Assembly: GCA_964590435.1 (NCBI GenBank)
Contig: CAZPWT010000007.1
Span: 1-64,000, forward strand
Source: WSZJ01 sp964590435
GTDB taxonomy: Bacteria > Planctomycetota > MHYJ01 > WSZJ01
Length of the DNA stretch: 64,000 nt
Direction of reading: 5' to 3'
Part shown: piece after piece, positions 38,875 to 46,307 of the stretch
Layout: every line of letters starts with the position of its first letter
Numbering within the stretch: position 1 is the first letter of the stretch
Program-made: the position numbers and the translations under genes
Notes under the pieces: model-generated
The model's input: the letters and a program-made list of their open reading frames with translations, nothing else
What the model was told of the DNA's origin: nothing
Database searches by the model: none

Positions 38875-38913
38875 ACGCAGAGCGGTCTAATTCAGTACTT
38901 CGCGACGCGTGCC

Positions 38914-38959
38914 AGGAGTGGCGCACTCCTCTGCAAGATGCGATCGCCGCATCAGCGGC
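38914..38959. promoter_or_regulatory. Two palindromes between divergent promoters of the TA island
   Basis: AGGAGT/ACTCCT (38914-38930, five-base spacer) and GCCGC/GCGGC (38946-38959, four-base spacer) lie between the TAGAAT boxes of the 95-aa gene and of mntA. They are placed as operators for autoregulation would be. No DNA-binding partner is identified. Confidence 0.4.
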
Positions 38960-38973
38960 TTCCCACCTTCAGC

Positions 38974-38979
38974 TAGAAT
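38974..38979 (+). promoter_or_regulatory. -10 box seven bases before the mntA start
   Basis: TAGAAT with a seven-base spacing to the ATG at 38987 and no ribosome binding site: leaderless geometry. Confidence 0.6.
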
Positions 38980-38986
38980 GCGGGGC

Positions 38987-39298
38987 ATGAAATCCACCGT
39001 GACTTCTCCGCTTACCCTCCAGTCGCTGCGCGCGCATCGTGCCGAGATCCTCGGATCGGCGCAGCGCCACGGAGCGCGAAACGTCCGTGTTTTCGGCTCA
39101 GTGGCGCGGGGCGAAGCGGACGCGGGGAGCGACGCGGACTTCCTGGTGGACTTGGACCGCGGTCGCAGCCTCGTGGACCTCGGCGCATTTCTCATGGACC
39201 TGCAAGACCTCCTGGGGCGCCGCGTTGACGTCGCAACACCGGCAAGCCTGAAGGACCGGATCCGGGCGATCGTCTTGCAGGAGGCTGTCCCCCTTTGA
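38987..39298 (+). CDS. mntA: MNT-domain nucleotidyltransferase antitoxin (MntA)
   Basis: 103 aa from the ATG at 38987; earlier in-frame ATGs would place the -10 box inside the gene. The minimal nucleotidyltransferase motif GS (37-38) with D49 and D51 in GSDADFLVD is intact, plus a third Asp in GRRVDVATP. In the HepT-MntA system, MntA AMPylates a tyrosine of the HEPN toxin HepT to neutralise it. The stop overlaps the hepT TTG start (TTGA), the standard coupled arrangement. Confidence 0.88.
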   Translation: MKSTVTSPLTLQSLRAHRAEILGSAQRHGARNVRVFGSVARGEADAGSDADFLVDLDRGRSLVDLGAFLMDLQDLLGRRVDVATPASLKDRIRAIVLQEAVPL

Positions 39299-39621
39299 GG
39301 GACGCGCGAGAGCGGCTGCTGGATATCCGCCAGGCCATCGAGCGGATCGAACTCCACGCGACCCGAGGCCGGGACGCGTTCGACAAGGAAGAGTTGATCC
39401 AGATCTGGATCGTCCACCACCTCCAGATCATCGGGGAAGCGGCGCGCGCCCTGCCCGACGACATGCTCGCGAAAGCGCCGGAGATCCCGTGGAAGGGCAT
39501 CGTCGGAATGTGGCACATTCTGGTTCACAGCTACTTCCAGATCGACAGGGACATCGTCTGGAAGGTCGTGGAGGCGGACATGGGGCCGCTCAAGGCTGCC
39601 GTGAATCGCCTTCTCACGTAG
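39295..39621 (+). CDS. hepT: HepT-like HEPN protein with altered catalytic motif
   Basis: 108 aa, normal for HepT/DUF86, starting at a TTG overlapping the mntA stop. HepT toxins are HEPN ribonucleases whose RX4-6H motif reads GMRNxLxHxY. Here it reads GMWHILVHSYF: Trp73 and His74 occupy the Arg and Asn positions, while His78 and the AMPylatable Tyr80 remain. CGG to TGG is a single transition. With no other Arg in range, RNase activity is likely lost or altered. The rest of the fold (LIQIWIVHHLQIIGEAARAL, VWKVVEADMGPL) is intact, so this is a point change and not general decay. Confidence 0.85.
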   Translation: MRDARERLLDIRQAIERIELHATRGRDAFDKEELIQIWIVHHLQIIGEAARALPDDMLAKAPEIPWKGIVGMWHILVHSYFQIDRDIVWKVVEADMGPLKAAVNRLLT

Positions 39622-39632
39622 AACTGCGGCGG

Positions 39633-40250
39633 TCAGGATCGCGGCGCAGCCACCGGTGGAACCGGCCCAGGATCGCCATCGGACGTGTCTTCGGAGAACC
39701 GCACGCGGCAGCTCCCCGATCCGCGAAGCCTGTCGAATTCATTTTCACGGAAGCCAAGCGTCTGTCGCTGGAACACGATGGGCGGACTGTTCAGCATCGC
39801 GCGCAGTTGAGTGATCGAATACGTCTGCGGGATTCGCCAGACGGCCCCGTGCGCTTCCTCCGGCACGACGAAAGAGAGACCGACCCGCTGGAGGAGATCT
39901 GCAGCCGTCCCGGCGTTCGTCACGGACTCCACCACGATTTCGTATCGATCGAACCTGTAGCCGTTCTCGTAGTGCGCTACGGATCGCTCAAGGGGAATTC
40001 CGCTACCGAACTGCAGCACTCGTCCGCCTTCACGTTCGACGAGAAACGGGCCATTTCCTGCCAGCGCTGCGCCGGAGTCCCCCTTTTCCACAAATGCCCG
40101 CGAGTTCCAGAAGAAGATCCATCCAAATGGGTGCTCTTGTGTGTGGCGCTCCAGCAGCACGCATGGAATGCGGGCGTTCGCCCTCGCAACGTAGTCCTCA
40201 GCGATGTGCTTCGCTTCGTCGTAACTGATCGGGTGACCTGCGCGACTCAT
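39633..40250 (-). CDS. Imm35/YrhB-domain protein
   Basis: 205 aa. The first ~95 residues match the Imm35 (YrhB) immunity-protein fold: ISYDEAKHIAEDYVARAN, FGWIFFWNSRAFVEKGD and LAGNGPFLVEREGGRVLQFG. The C-terminal ~100 residues resemble a second, unknown alpha/beta region ending in a Pro-rich tail. Imm35 proteins protect against polymorphic toxins, but no toxin gene is next to it, so it may be an orphan immunity gene or have been co-opted. TACGAT lies seven bases before the ATG, suggesting a leaderless transcript. It converges on hepT with an 11-bp gap. Confidence 0.7.
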   Translation of the reverse strand: MSRAGHPISYDEAKHIAEDYVARANARIPCVLLERHTQEHPFGWIFFWNSRAFVEKGDSGAALAGNGPFLVEREGGRVLQFGSGIPLERSVAHYENGYRFDRYEIVVESVTNAGTAADLLQRVGLSFVVPEEAHGAVWRIPQTYSITQLRAMLNSPPIVFQRQTLGFRENEFDRLRGSGSCRVRFSEDTSDGDPGPVPPVAAPRS

Positions 40251-40257
40251 GGCCGTA

Positions 40258-40263
40258 ATCGTA
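40258..40263 (-). promoter_or_regulatory. -10 box seven bases before the Imm35-like start
   Basis: TACGAT on the minus strand, seven bases before the ATG at 40250. Confidence 0.5.
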
Positions 40264-40285
40264 GTCCGCCGGCCAGAAAACCAGA

Positions 40286-40315
40286 AGCGCGCGGGAGCTT
40301 TCGCCCCCGCGCGCT
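40286..40315 (-). terminator. Terminator of glnA
   Basis: AGCGCGCGGG pairs perfectly with CCCGCGCGCT around a ten-base loop. On the minus strand it is followed by TCTGGTTTTC. It lies 120 bases past the glnA stop. Confidence 0.65.
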
Positions 40316-40436
40316 GAGAGATTTGATTTCACCGCTGCCCCTACCCACCTCCGCTCCGGCGCTTCGCGTCCGAAGCTTCGGCGGGTAAGCGCTCCGGCGA
40401 CCGTTTCGAGCGGACAACGGCCGGTTGTGGCCCGGC

Positions 40437-41876
40437 TTAGAACAGATTCCACAGGAACTGGTTCGTCACCTCGTGGTGGAACTGCACTTCCGCCACCTTG
40501 ACGCGCGTCCCGAGCGCCTTCGGGCAACGCTCGGCCGAAGCCCACTTCAATTCCGCGTACTTCCCGGCGACGTCCTCGCCCAGCAGCTTCAGCGCGAACT
40601 CGCTCGTCTTGAACAGGCGGATGGCGTCGTGGATGTTGTCGGGCAGGAAGCGGGTCCGGGCGCGCTTGTCGGCGTCGGCGGCGGGGGCCTCGGGACCTTC
40701 GAGGCCGGTGGCGAGGAGGGTGAAGATGGCGAGGTAGGGGTTGGCGTCGGGGGCGACGGAGCGGACCTCGATGCGGGCGGAGCGCTCGTTGCCGAGCGGG
40801 ATGCGGACCATGGAGCCGCGGTCGATCGCGCTGGCCTTGATCTGGTTCGGCGCTTCAAAGTGCGGGTCGAGGCGGCGGTACGAGTTCACGCTCGCGTTGA
40901 GCACGAGGCAGATGTCGTTCGCGTTGTGAAGCAGCCGGTCGATGAACTTCCAGCCGAGCGCCGAGAGGCCGTCTTGGCCCTTCTTGTCGTGGAACAGGTT
41001 CCTGCCGGACTTGGCGATCGAGATGTTCGTGTGCATCCCGTTGCCGTTCACGCCGGTGACGGGCTTGGGGAGGAACGAAGCGCTCATCTCCATGCGGTCG
41101 GCGACCTGGCGGCAGATGAGCTTGTAGAGCTGGACCTGGTCGGCGGCGATGAGCGCCTGGGTGTAGGAGTAGTTCATCTCGAACTGCGAGGGCGCGACCT
41201 CGGGGTGGTCCTTCTCGTTCGCGAAGCCCATGCAGCGCTGGACCTCCGCGGAGCCGTCGATGAACTTGCGAAGCGGGTCGCCGGGAAGCGAGTGGTAGTA
41301 GCCGCCGGTGGAGATGAAGTCGAACTTGCCGGTCTCGTAGTAGCGGCGCTCGGCGTTGCGGCCCTCGAACAGGAACCCTTCGATTTCGTTGGCGACGTGG
41401 CACTCGATGTCCTGCTTGGCGTAGAGGCCGTCGGTGAACGCCTTGAGGCGCGAGCGCATGTCGGCGCTGTACGGCTTGCCGTCGCGCTCGAGGACTTCGC
41501 CGAACACGAGGACTTTGCCGGGGCCGAAGACGTCGGCAGGGAGCCAGTAGAACGCGGACCAGTCGCAGCGGAGGCGCAGGTCGGACTCGGCCTGCTGCGA
41601 GAAGCCGCGGATGGAAGAGCCGTCGAACGTGAGGTTGTCCGCGCTCTTCAGCAGGAACTTCTTGTCGTAGTCGAGCATGTGCAGGCGGCCTTCGAGGTCG
41701 GTGAAGCAGACCGTGACGGCCTTGATGCGCTTCTCGTCCGCGAGGTACTTCATGCGCGATTCCTGCAGCTTGCCGGCGTCGACGCGCTTGATGCGCGCTT
41801 CCTTGACCTCGAGGTTCATCTCCTCGAGCTTGTCGTAGGGGATCTCAAGGAACTGGCGGAGGGCGGGCTGGTCCAT
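40437..41876 (-). CDS. glnA: Glutamine synthetase
   Basis: 479 aa, the length of class I glutamine synthetases, making glutamine from glutamate, ammonia and ATP in the cytoplasm. Landmarks: FDGSSIRGF, the ATP/Glu-site NGNGMHTNISI, and a catalytic loop with NPYLAIFTLLATGLEG. It retains the active-site NSYRRL and RIPLGNERSARIEVR. The usual adenylylation-site context near the C-terminus is not recognisable, so control may be transcriptional or by feedback. Its own sigma70-type promoter is at 41925-41953, and AGGAG lies eight bases before the ATG. Single-gene unit. Confidence 0.97.
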   Translation of the reverse strand: MDQPALRQFLEIPYDKLEEMNLEVKEARIKRVDAGKLQESRMKYLADEKRIKAVTVCFTDLEGRLHMLDYDKKFLLKSADNLTFDGSSIRGFSQQAESDLRLRCDWSAFYWLPADVFGPGKVLVFGEVLERDGKPYSADMRSRLKAFTDGLYAKQDIECHVANEIEGFLFEGRNAERRYYETGKFDFISTGGYYHSLPGDPLRKFIDGSAEVQRCMGFANEKDHPEVAPSQFEMNYSYTQALIAADQVQLYKLICRQVADRMEMSASFLPKPVTGVNGNGMHTNISIAKSGRNLFHDKKGQDGLSALGWKFIDRLLHNANDICLVLNASVNSYRRLDPHFEAPNQIKASAIDRGSMVRIPLGNERSARIEVRSVAPDANPYLAIFTLLATGLEGPEAPAADADKRARTRFLPDNIHDAIRLFKTSEFALKLLGEDVAGKYAELKWASAERCPKALGTRVKVAEVQFHHEVTNQFLWNLF

Positions 41877-41924
41877 GGCAGACTCCTGGGTTCGGGGGAT
41901 GTTTGGGTCGCTGGAGAAGCGAGG

Positions 41925-41953
41925 GATATAGACTAGCCGAGTGCCATTTTCAA
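41925..41953 (-). promoter_or_regulatory. Sigma70-type promoter of glnA
   Basis: On the minus strand TTGAAA and TATATC are separated by exactly 17 bases, in a locally AT-rich stretch (41930-42000). Transcription should start ~40 bases before the ATG. TGGCAC within the spacer recalls a sigma54 -24 box, but the matching -12 is poor. Confidence 0.7.
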
Positions 41954-42010
41954 CTAAAAATCACGGCATTTATGCTTATTTTCTTTTCGGATATCTAAAG
42001 TGTTGAAGGC

Positions 42011-42525
42011 TCAGGCCTTAGAGAGGCCCCGACGGACCAGAATTCCGGCCGCGAGCCCGCCGATCCCGAGGTAGATTCCAAAGAGGGCGATCCCGCCCAC
42101 ATTCCAGGCGCCCGGCTGGATGAAATGGTGGATCGCAGCCGCCACGCCGACGGCGTTCCAGAGGATCCAAAACGTCCGCCCCGCCCACGGCGTCCCCGGC
42201 TGATACACCTTCCCCTCGCCCGGCGGGAACAGCACGAACGTCGCGCCGATGCACACGAAAATCATCGGGGCCAGGATGACGAAATACGGGATCACCGATA
42301 CCTCCCGCACCACAAATGCCTTCTCCGGGTGCTGCGGATCGGCCCACGCCGTCACCTGCTTCCCGACCGGGAACTGCGCGAGCTGCTCCCGTGCGCGGTG
42401 ACCACGACGGGGACTTCCATCCACGTGTTGAAGCGGCGCCGCTGCTCCTCCGCCATCGTCGCGCCCAGGATCGGGAAGAGCGAGCCGATGGCCAGGAACA
42501 GGCAGCCGGGGAAGCGCCGCTTCAC
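42011..42525 (-). pseudogene. Broken DUF3592 membrane protein
   Basis: Starting at the GTG at 42525, four bases from the hydrolase stop, the frame reads a hydrophobic helix (LFLAIGSLFPILGATMAEEQ) and a first strand (WMEVPVVVTAHG). It then runs to a premature stop near 42353. Another frame resumes with FPVGKQVTAWADPQHPEKAF and two C-terminal helices, ending at 42011. Those are the second half of a DUF3592 protein. The middle strand pair of the domain is missing, so an internal deletion plus a frame change broke it. An intact paralogue lies at 55884-56393. Confidence 0.65.
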
Positions 42526-42528
42526 GCG

Positions 42529-43749
42529 CTACTTCTTCTCCGCGAGCCACTTCTTCCAGTCGGACGCCTTCGCGAACGACTGGCCGGTGAGGGTCTTGAG
42601 CGCGTCGAGGATCGCGACCTTCCGCGGGCTCGTCGGCATCAGCGACTCGGCGTTGGAGAGGCCGGCGACGAGCGTGGCGATGGCGGGATCGCCGCCCATC
42701 TTGGCGAGCGATTCGGCGGCCGTGGTGGCGACGCGGTCGGATTTCGTCTTGAGGTAGGCGAGCAGTTGCTCGCAGGCGGCGGGGGAGCCGGTCGTGGCGA
42801 GCGCGTCGGCGGCGGGGATGGCGAGCTTCTCGTTGGTCCCCGGGATCCCCTTGAGCGCCGGCAGCCCTTCCGCCCCGCACCGCCCCGCCATGGCGATCGC
42901 CGCGAACGCCAGCGTGTCCTCCTCGGACGAAACGTGCGCCTTCGCCAGCCCCGCGAGCTTCGTCCGGTACTGCGCCGGGACGCGCTGGATCGAAGAGATC
43001 AGGCCCGCGGCGTCCTGCCACGCCTTCTCCTTCAGCTTCCCCTCGAGCTCCGTGATCTTCTTGCCGACCTCGTCGTCGAGCTTCTTCTGCCGCTCGTCGA
43101 GGATCCCGTTCGCCCAGTCGAGCCCGCGCTTGAACGCCGCCCAGTCGATGTCGTGCTTGAGCCCAGGGATGCGCTCGAACTTCACCGTCACGTACACCTT
43201 CTCGAGCGCCTTCACGGAGCGCTCGCTCTCGGAAATCGGGACGACGTCGTCGGCCTCGCCGTGGATCACATAGAACGGCAGCCGTCGTACGTCGTCGTTG
43301 TCGGGCATGATGCCGGGCAAGCCGCCGGAGCACGGGATGGCGGCGTCGAACAGCTGCGGGTGGGCGGTGCCGAGGTAGAAGGTCCAGTACCCGCCGCGCG
43401 AAAATCCGGTGAGGACGGTGCGCGTCGGGGCGTACTCGGCCTTCACGGCCTTCACGAGATCCACCAGCGGGTCCATGTCCGGGTTGTCCCACTCGCCGTT
43501 CTGGGAAGCGGTGGGGGCGACGATCACGGCCTCCTTCGGGATCGTGGACTGCGCGCCCGTGATCCAGCGCATCATGTTGTCGCCGTTGCCGCCGGCGCCG
43601 TGGAGGGCGAAGAAGAGCGGGTGCTGGCCCTTCACGTACTTGTCCGGCAGGCGGACGTGGTAGGTTAGGCCGCGCGCCGATGTTTTCTTTTCGGGAGGGG
43701 CGGCGAAGAGGGCGCAGGCGGTGAAGAGGAGGAGGGTGAGGGTTCGCAT
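42529..43749 (-). CDS. Secreted alpha/beta hydrolase with C-terminal HEAT-like repeats
   Basis: 406 aa with a signal peptide (MRTLTLLLFTACALFA). The first ~215 residues are a feruloyl-esterase/PHB-depolymerase-like hydrolase: FALHGAGGNGD, nucleophile elbow GFSRGG, acid in HGEADDVVP and histidine in GLKHDI. The C-terminus contains HEAT-like helices (TLAFAAIAMAGRCGAEGLPAL and onwards). Substrate unknown. TAAGAT ends six bases before the ATG, with no ribosome site. Its 3' neighbour is the broken DUF3592 gene. Confidence 0.8.
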   Translation of the reverse strand: MRTLTLLLFTACALFAAPPEKKTSARGLTYHVRLPDKYVKGQHPLFFALHGAGGNGDNMMRWITGAQSTIPKEAVIVAPTASQNGEWDNPDMDPLVDLVKAVKAEYAPTRTVLTGFSRGGYWTFYLGTAHPQLFDAAIPCSGGLPGIMPDNDDVRRLPFYVIHGEADDVVPISESERSVKALEKVYVTVKFERIPGLKHDIDWAAFKRGLDWANGILDERQKKLDDEVGKKITELEGKLKEKAWQDAAGLISSIQRVPAQYRTKLAGLAKAHVSSEEDTLAFAAIAMAGRCGAEGLPALKGIPGTNEKLAIPAADALATTGSPAACEQLLAYLKTKSDRVATTAAESLAKMGGDPAIATLVAGLSNAESLMPTSPRKVAILDALKTLTGQSFAKASDWKKWLAEKK

Positions 43750-43755
43750 GGCGCA

Positions 43756-43761
43756 ATCTTA
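43756..43761 (-). promoter_or_regulatory. -10 box six bases before the hydrolase start
   Basis: TAAGAT on the minus strand, spacing 6 to the ATG at 43749: leaderless geometry. Confidence 0.6.
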
Positions 43762-43772
43762 CGAGTCCTCGT

Positions 43773-43878
43773 CGTTATCCGCGGCCCTTTCCGCGTCATC
43801 CTCTTTCATCCGCGAATTCCTTTGCCGCAACGGAATACGCGGATAAAGACGGATTTCGCGGGAACCTCCGCGGATACG
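43773..43878. repeat. Palindromic intergenic element, family A, copy 2
   Basis: Arms begin CGTTATCCGCGG (43773) and end with its complement at ~43878. They share ATCC and TTTCATCCGCG/CGCGGATAAAG segments with copy 1 at 31706-31817, but with more mismatches and a one-base deletion at the right end. The element fills the space between the two divergent -10 boxes (43761 and 43882). Confidence 0.88.
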
Positions 43879-43881
43879 GCT

Positions 43882-43887
43882 TATTCT
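43882..43887 (+). promoter_or_regulatory. -10 box of the RNA methyltransferase gene
   Basis: TATTCT ends ten bases before the ATG at 43898. It lies just outside the palindromic element, whose right arm would therefore cover the -35 position. Confidence 0.5.
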
Positions 43888-43897
43888 TCCCGCCTTC

Positions 43898-45043
43898 ATG
43901 AGCGCCACCTTCTTCTCCCCCTGCGGCCCCGGCTTCGAGCCCGCCCTCGCCGGCGAACTCCGCGCCCTCGGCGCTTCCGACATCAAGGAAGGCCGCGGCG
44001 GCGTCGCATTCCAGGGCGACGCTTCGGTGGCCCGCAAGGCGTGCCTCTGGCTGCGGACGGCGATCCGGGTGCAGGAGCTCTTGTGGAAGGGGCCGGTGCG
44101 CGGGCCGCGGGAGCTGTATGCCGGCGTCGCCGAGGTGGACTGGCCGAAGTACATGGACCCGGGCTATACGCTCGCGGTCGACGCTTCGATCCGCGACTCG
44201 GAGATCACGCACAGCGGTTTCGCGGCGCTGACGGTGAAGGACGCGATCGTGGACAAGCTGCGCGAGCACTACGGGGACCGGCCGAGCGTGGACGCGCAGG
44301 ACCCGGACGTGCCGATCAAGCTCGTGCTGCGCGGGGACGAGGCGCTCCTGTACCGGGACTGGGCGGGGGAGAGCCTGCACAAGCGGGGGTACCGGCCGAT
44401 CCAGGTGAAGTCGCCGTTGAACGAGGCGACGGCGGCGGGGCTGCTGATGCTCGCCGGGTGGGACCGGGCGACGCCGCTGGCGGACCCGATGTGCGGAAGC
44501 GGGACGATCCTGATCGAAGCGGCGATGTGGGCGGCGGACCGCGCGCCGGGGCTTTCGCGGAAGTTCGCGTTCGAGCGCTGGCAGGAGCTGGACGAGGCCG
44601 CGTGGGAGAAGGAGCGAAACGAGGCGAAGCAGAAGGGCAAGGCGCGGCTGCCGTTCGCGATCATGGGGGCGGACCGGCACCCGGGGGCGATTTCGCTGGC
44701 GAAGAAGAGCGCGGTGGCGGCGCAGGTGGAGCGGCTGGTGACGTTCGAGCAGGCGGACGCGAAGGACTGGAAGCCGGCGGTGGCGCCGAAGACGGTGATC
44801 ACGAACCCGCCCTACGGCGAGCGGCTCGGCGAGGGGGAGGATCTCGAGGGGTCGTGGAAGGCGCTCGGCAATTTCCTGCACCGCTGCGACGGCGCGACGG
44901 CGTTCGTGCTGTCGGGGAATTCGGCGCTGACGAAGTTCCTTGGGCTGCGCGCGACAAAGAAGATGCCGGTCATGAACGGCCCGATTGAGTGCCGGATGGT
45001 GCAGTACGAGATCGGGAAGGAAAAACGGCAGGGGAAGGGGTAG
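43898..45043 (+). CDS. THUMP-domain class I RNA methyltransferase (RlmL/Trm14-like)
   Basis: 381 aa. N-terminal ferredoxin-like and THUMP region (~1-155), then a Rossmann methyltransferase with SAM-binding ADPMCGSGTILIEAA, MGADRHPGAI and the catalytic TNPPYGERLG, which marks N2-guanine methylation in the RlmL/TrmN family. It modifies 23S rRNA or tRNA; which one cannot be told from sequence alone. The lysine-rich C-terminus (YEIGKEKRQGKG) is encoded by the left arm of a large inverted repeat that continues past the stop. Confidence 0.9.
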   Translation: MSATFFSPCGPGFEPALAGELRALGASDIKEGRGGVAFQGDASVARKACLWLRTAIRVQELLWKGPVRGPRELYAGVAEVDWPKYMDPGYTLAVDASIRDSEITHSGFAALTVKDAIVDKLREHYGDRPSVDAQDPDVPIKLVLRGDEALLYRDWAGESLHKRGYRPIQVKSPLNEATAAGLLMLAGWDRATPLADPMCGSGTILIEAAMWAADRAPGLSRKFAFERWQELDEAAWEKERNEAKQKGKARLPFAIMGADRHPGAISLAKKSAVAAQVERLVTFEQADAKDWKPAVAPKTVITNPPYGERLGEGEDLEGSWKALGNFLHRCDGATAFVLSGNSALTKFLGLRATKKMPVMNGPIECRMVQYEIGKEKRQGKG

Positions 45044-45188
45044 GAGCGGGTCGGGGCTTGGGTGGGCAGAGGGCTCGGGCGGAGGCTTGGGCAACTCTGG
45101 TCACTCGGTGTGAGAACGGTGCCCCAGCCCCCGCCCTCGCCCCAGCCCACCCAAACCCCCGCCCGTCCTCACCCCATCCCCTGCCGTT
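45024..45188. repeat. Large imperfect palindrome overlapping a gene end
   Basis: Left arm 45024-45093 and right arm 45120-45188, both starting AACGGCAGGGG at their outer ends, are G-rich and match over roughly three quarters of ~70 bases, around a 26-base loop. The left arm covers the last six codons and the stop of the RNA methyltransferase gene. The right arm ends seven bases before the -10 box of the next gene. It may act as a terminator-like structure, though no T-tract is present. Confidence 0.8.
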
Positions 45189-45194
45189 CTCGGT

Positions 45195-45200
45195 TATTCT
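45195..45200 (+). promoter_or_regulatory. -10 box seven bases before the start of the first acyltransferase
   Basis: TATTCT with a seven-base spacing to the GTG at 45208; no ribosome site: leaderless geometry. Confidence 0.6.
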
Positions 45201-45207
45201 CACCCGC

Positions 45208-46143
45208 GTGAAACTCGAACGCGACCCCGTCTGGGGCCCCGTCTTCAACCAGTTCGTCTACGGCTTCGCCGACCGGTTGCGCGACCTCGTCGAGTTTCTC
45301 CCCGAATCCGCCGCCCGCGCCGGCGGACGCTGGATCGGCAAACTCGCCGCCGGAATCGTCAGAAGCAAACTCAAGCTCGCCGCCGCGCAGGCGGAAATGG
45401 CGCTCGGCCCTGGTGGCGCGCGCTTCGCCCCCCTATCCGTCGTCGAGTTCGGCCAGCTCGCGATCGAGGTCATGAAAATCACTTCAACGTACTCGCGCGA
45501 GCGCTTCCGGCGCCGCGTGACGGTCGTGGGAGAGGAACATCTGCGGTCCGCCCGGGCGAAAGGGAAGGGCGTGATCGCGGTGAGCGCGCACCTGGGAAAC
45601 TGGGAAGTCGGCGCGGCGGTGCTGGGTCACCTCGGGCACCCGCCGACTTGGCTCCTGCGCCCGATCGAAAACCCCGTCGTGCAGGACGCGCTCAACCAGA
45701 TCCGCGCCACCGCGGGGATCCACGTCATCACGAAATGGGGCGGGCTGCGGGAAGCGATCCACGTGCTGCGGCGCGGGGAGGTGCTGGCGATGCTGGTCGA
45801 CCAGGACGCGCGCGACCAGGGGGTGTTCGTGCCGTTCTTCGGACGCGAAGCCTCAACGCTCAAATCTCCCGCTCTTCTTTCGGTCCGCACCGGCGCGCCG
45901 ATCGTCCCGTTCGCGGCGCTGCGCCAGCCGGATGGGAGATTCCTGCTGGAGATCGGGGAAGGATTTGTAGCGGAGGGATCGGCGGACCAGGAGGCGGATC
46001 TCGAGCGGGCGACGGCGCGCTTCACGAAGGTGATCGAGGACTGGATCCGGCGGTTTCCGGAGCAATGGCTGTGGGTGCACCGCCGCTGGAAGACGCAGCG
46101 CCCGGCGTCGGCAGACGCAAAGCCAGCCCCGCCAAGCGCTTAG
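45208..46143 (+). CDS. LpxL/HtrB-family acyltransferase, copy 1
   Basis: 311 aa from the GTG at 45208 (VKLERDPV). The HX4E catalytic motif HLGNWE is near residue 128, and the family's second block VDQDARDQGVFVPFFG follows. It ends with PEQWLWVHRRWK, the C-terminal hallmark of lipid A secondary acyltransferases. These enzymes transfer an acyl chain from acyl-ACP to lipid A at the inner membrane; acyl specificity is not predictable here. It is separated from the other four copies by the two DUF1570-like genes. Confidence 0.87.
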   Translation: MKLERDPVWGPVFNQFVYGFADRLRDLVEFLPESAARAGGRWIGKLAAGIVRSKLKLAAAQAEMALGPGGARFAPLSVVEFGQLAIEVMKITSTYSRERFRRRVTVVGEEHLRSARAKGKGVIAVSAHLGNWEVGAAVLGHLGHPPTWLLRPIENPVVQDALNQIRATAGIHVITKWGGLREAIHVLRRGEVLAMLVDQDARDQGVFVPFFGREASTLKSPALLSVRTGAPIVPFAALRQPDGRFLLEIGEGFVAEGSADQEADLERATARFTKVIEDWIRRFPEQWLWVHRRWKTQRPASADAKPAPPSA

Positions 46144-46307
46144 CGGCCGCGGCGCCTCCGGAAAAACTAACTGGAAAATTCCGGAAACTTCCCGCCGCCG
46201 CCGCCGTCATACTTACCGGACAGAGAGACTGTTTCCCGGGGGGGGAAATTCGCCGGCGCGATCCCAAGCGGGCTGCCTTGACGCGGCCCTCAATCGAGGT
46301 TTCTCGC

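Noticed and set aside
41931..41953. A sigma54 promoter for glnA (TGGCAC in the right place)
   Set aside because: The -12 element reads TAGTC where TTGCA is expected; a well-spaced sigma70-type pair overlaps it.
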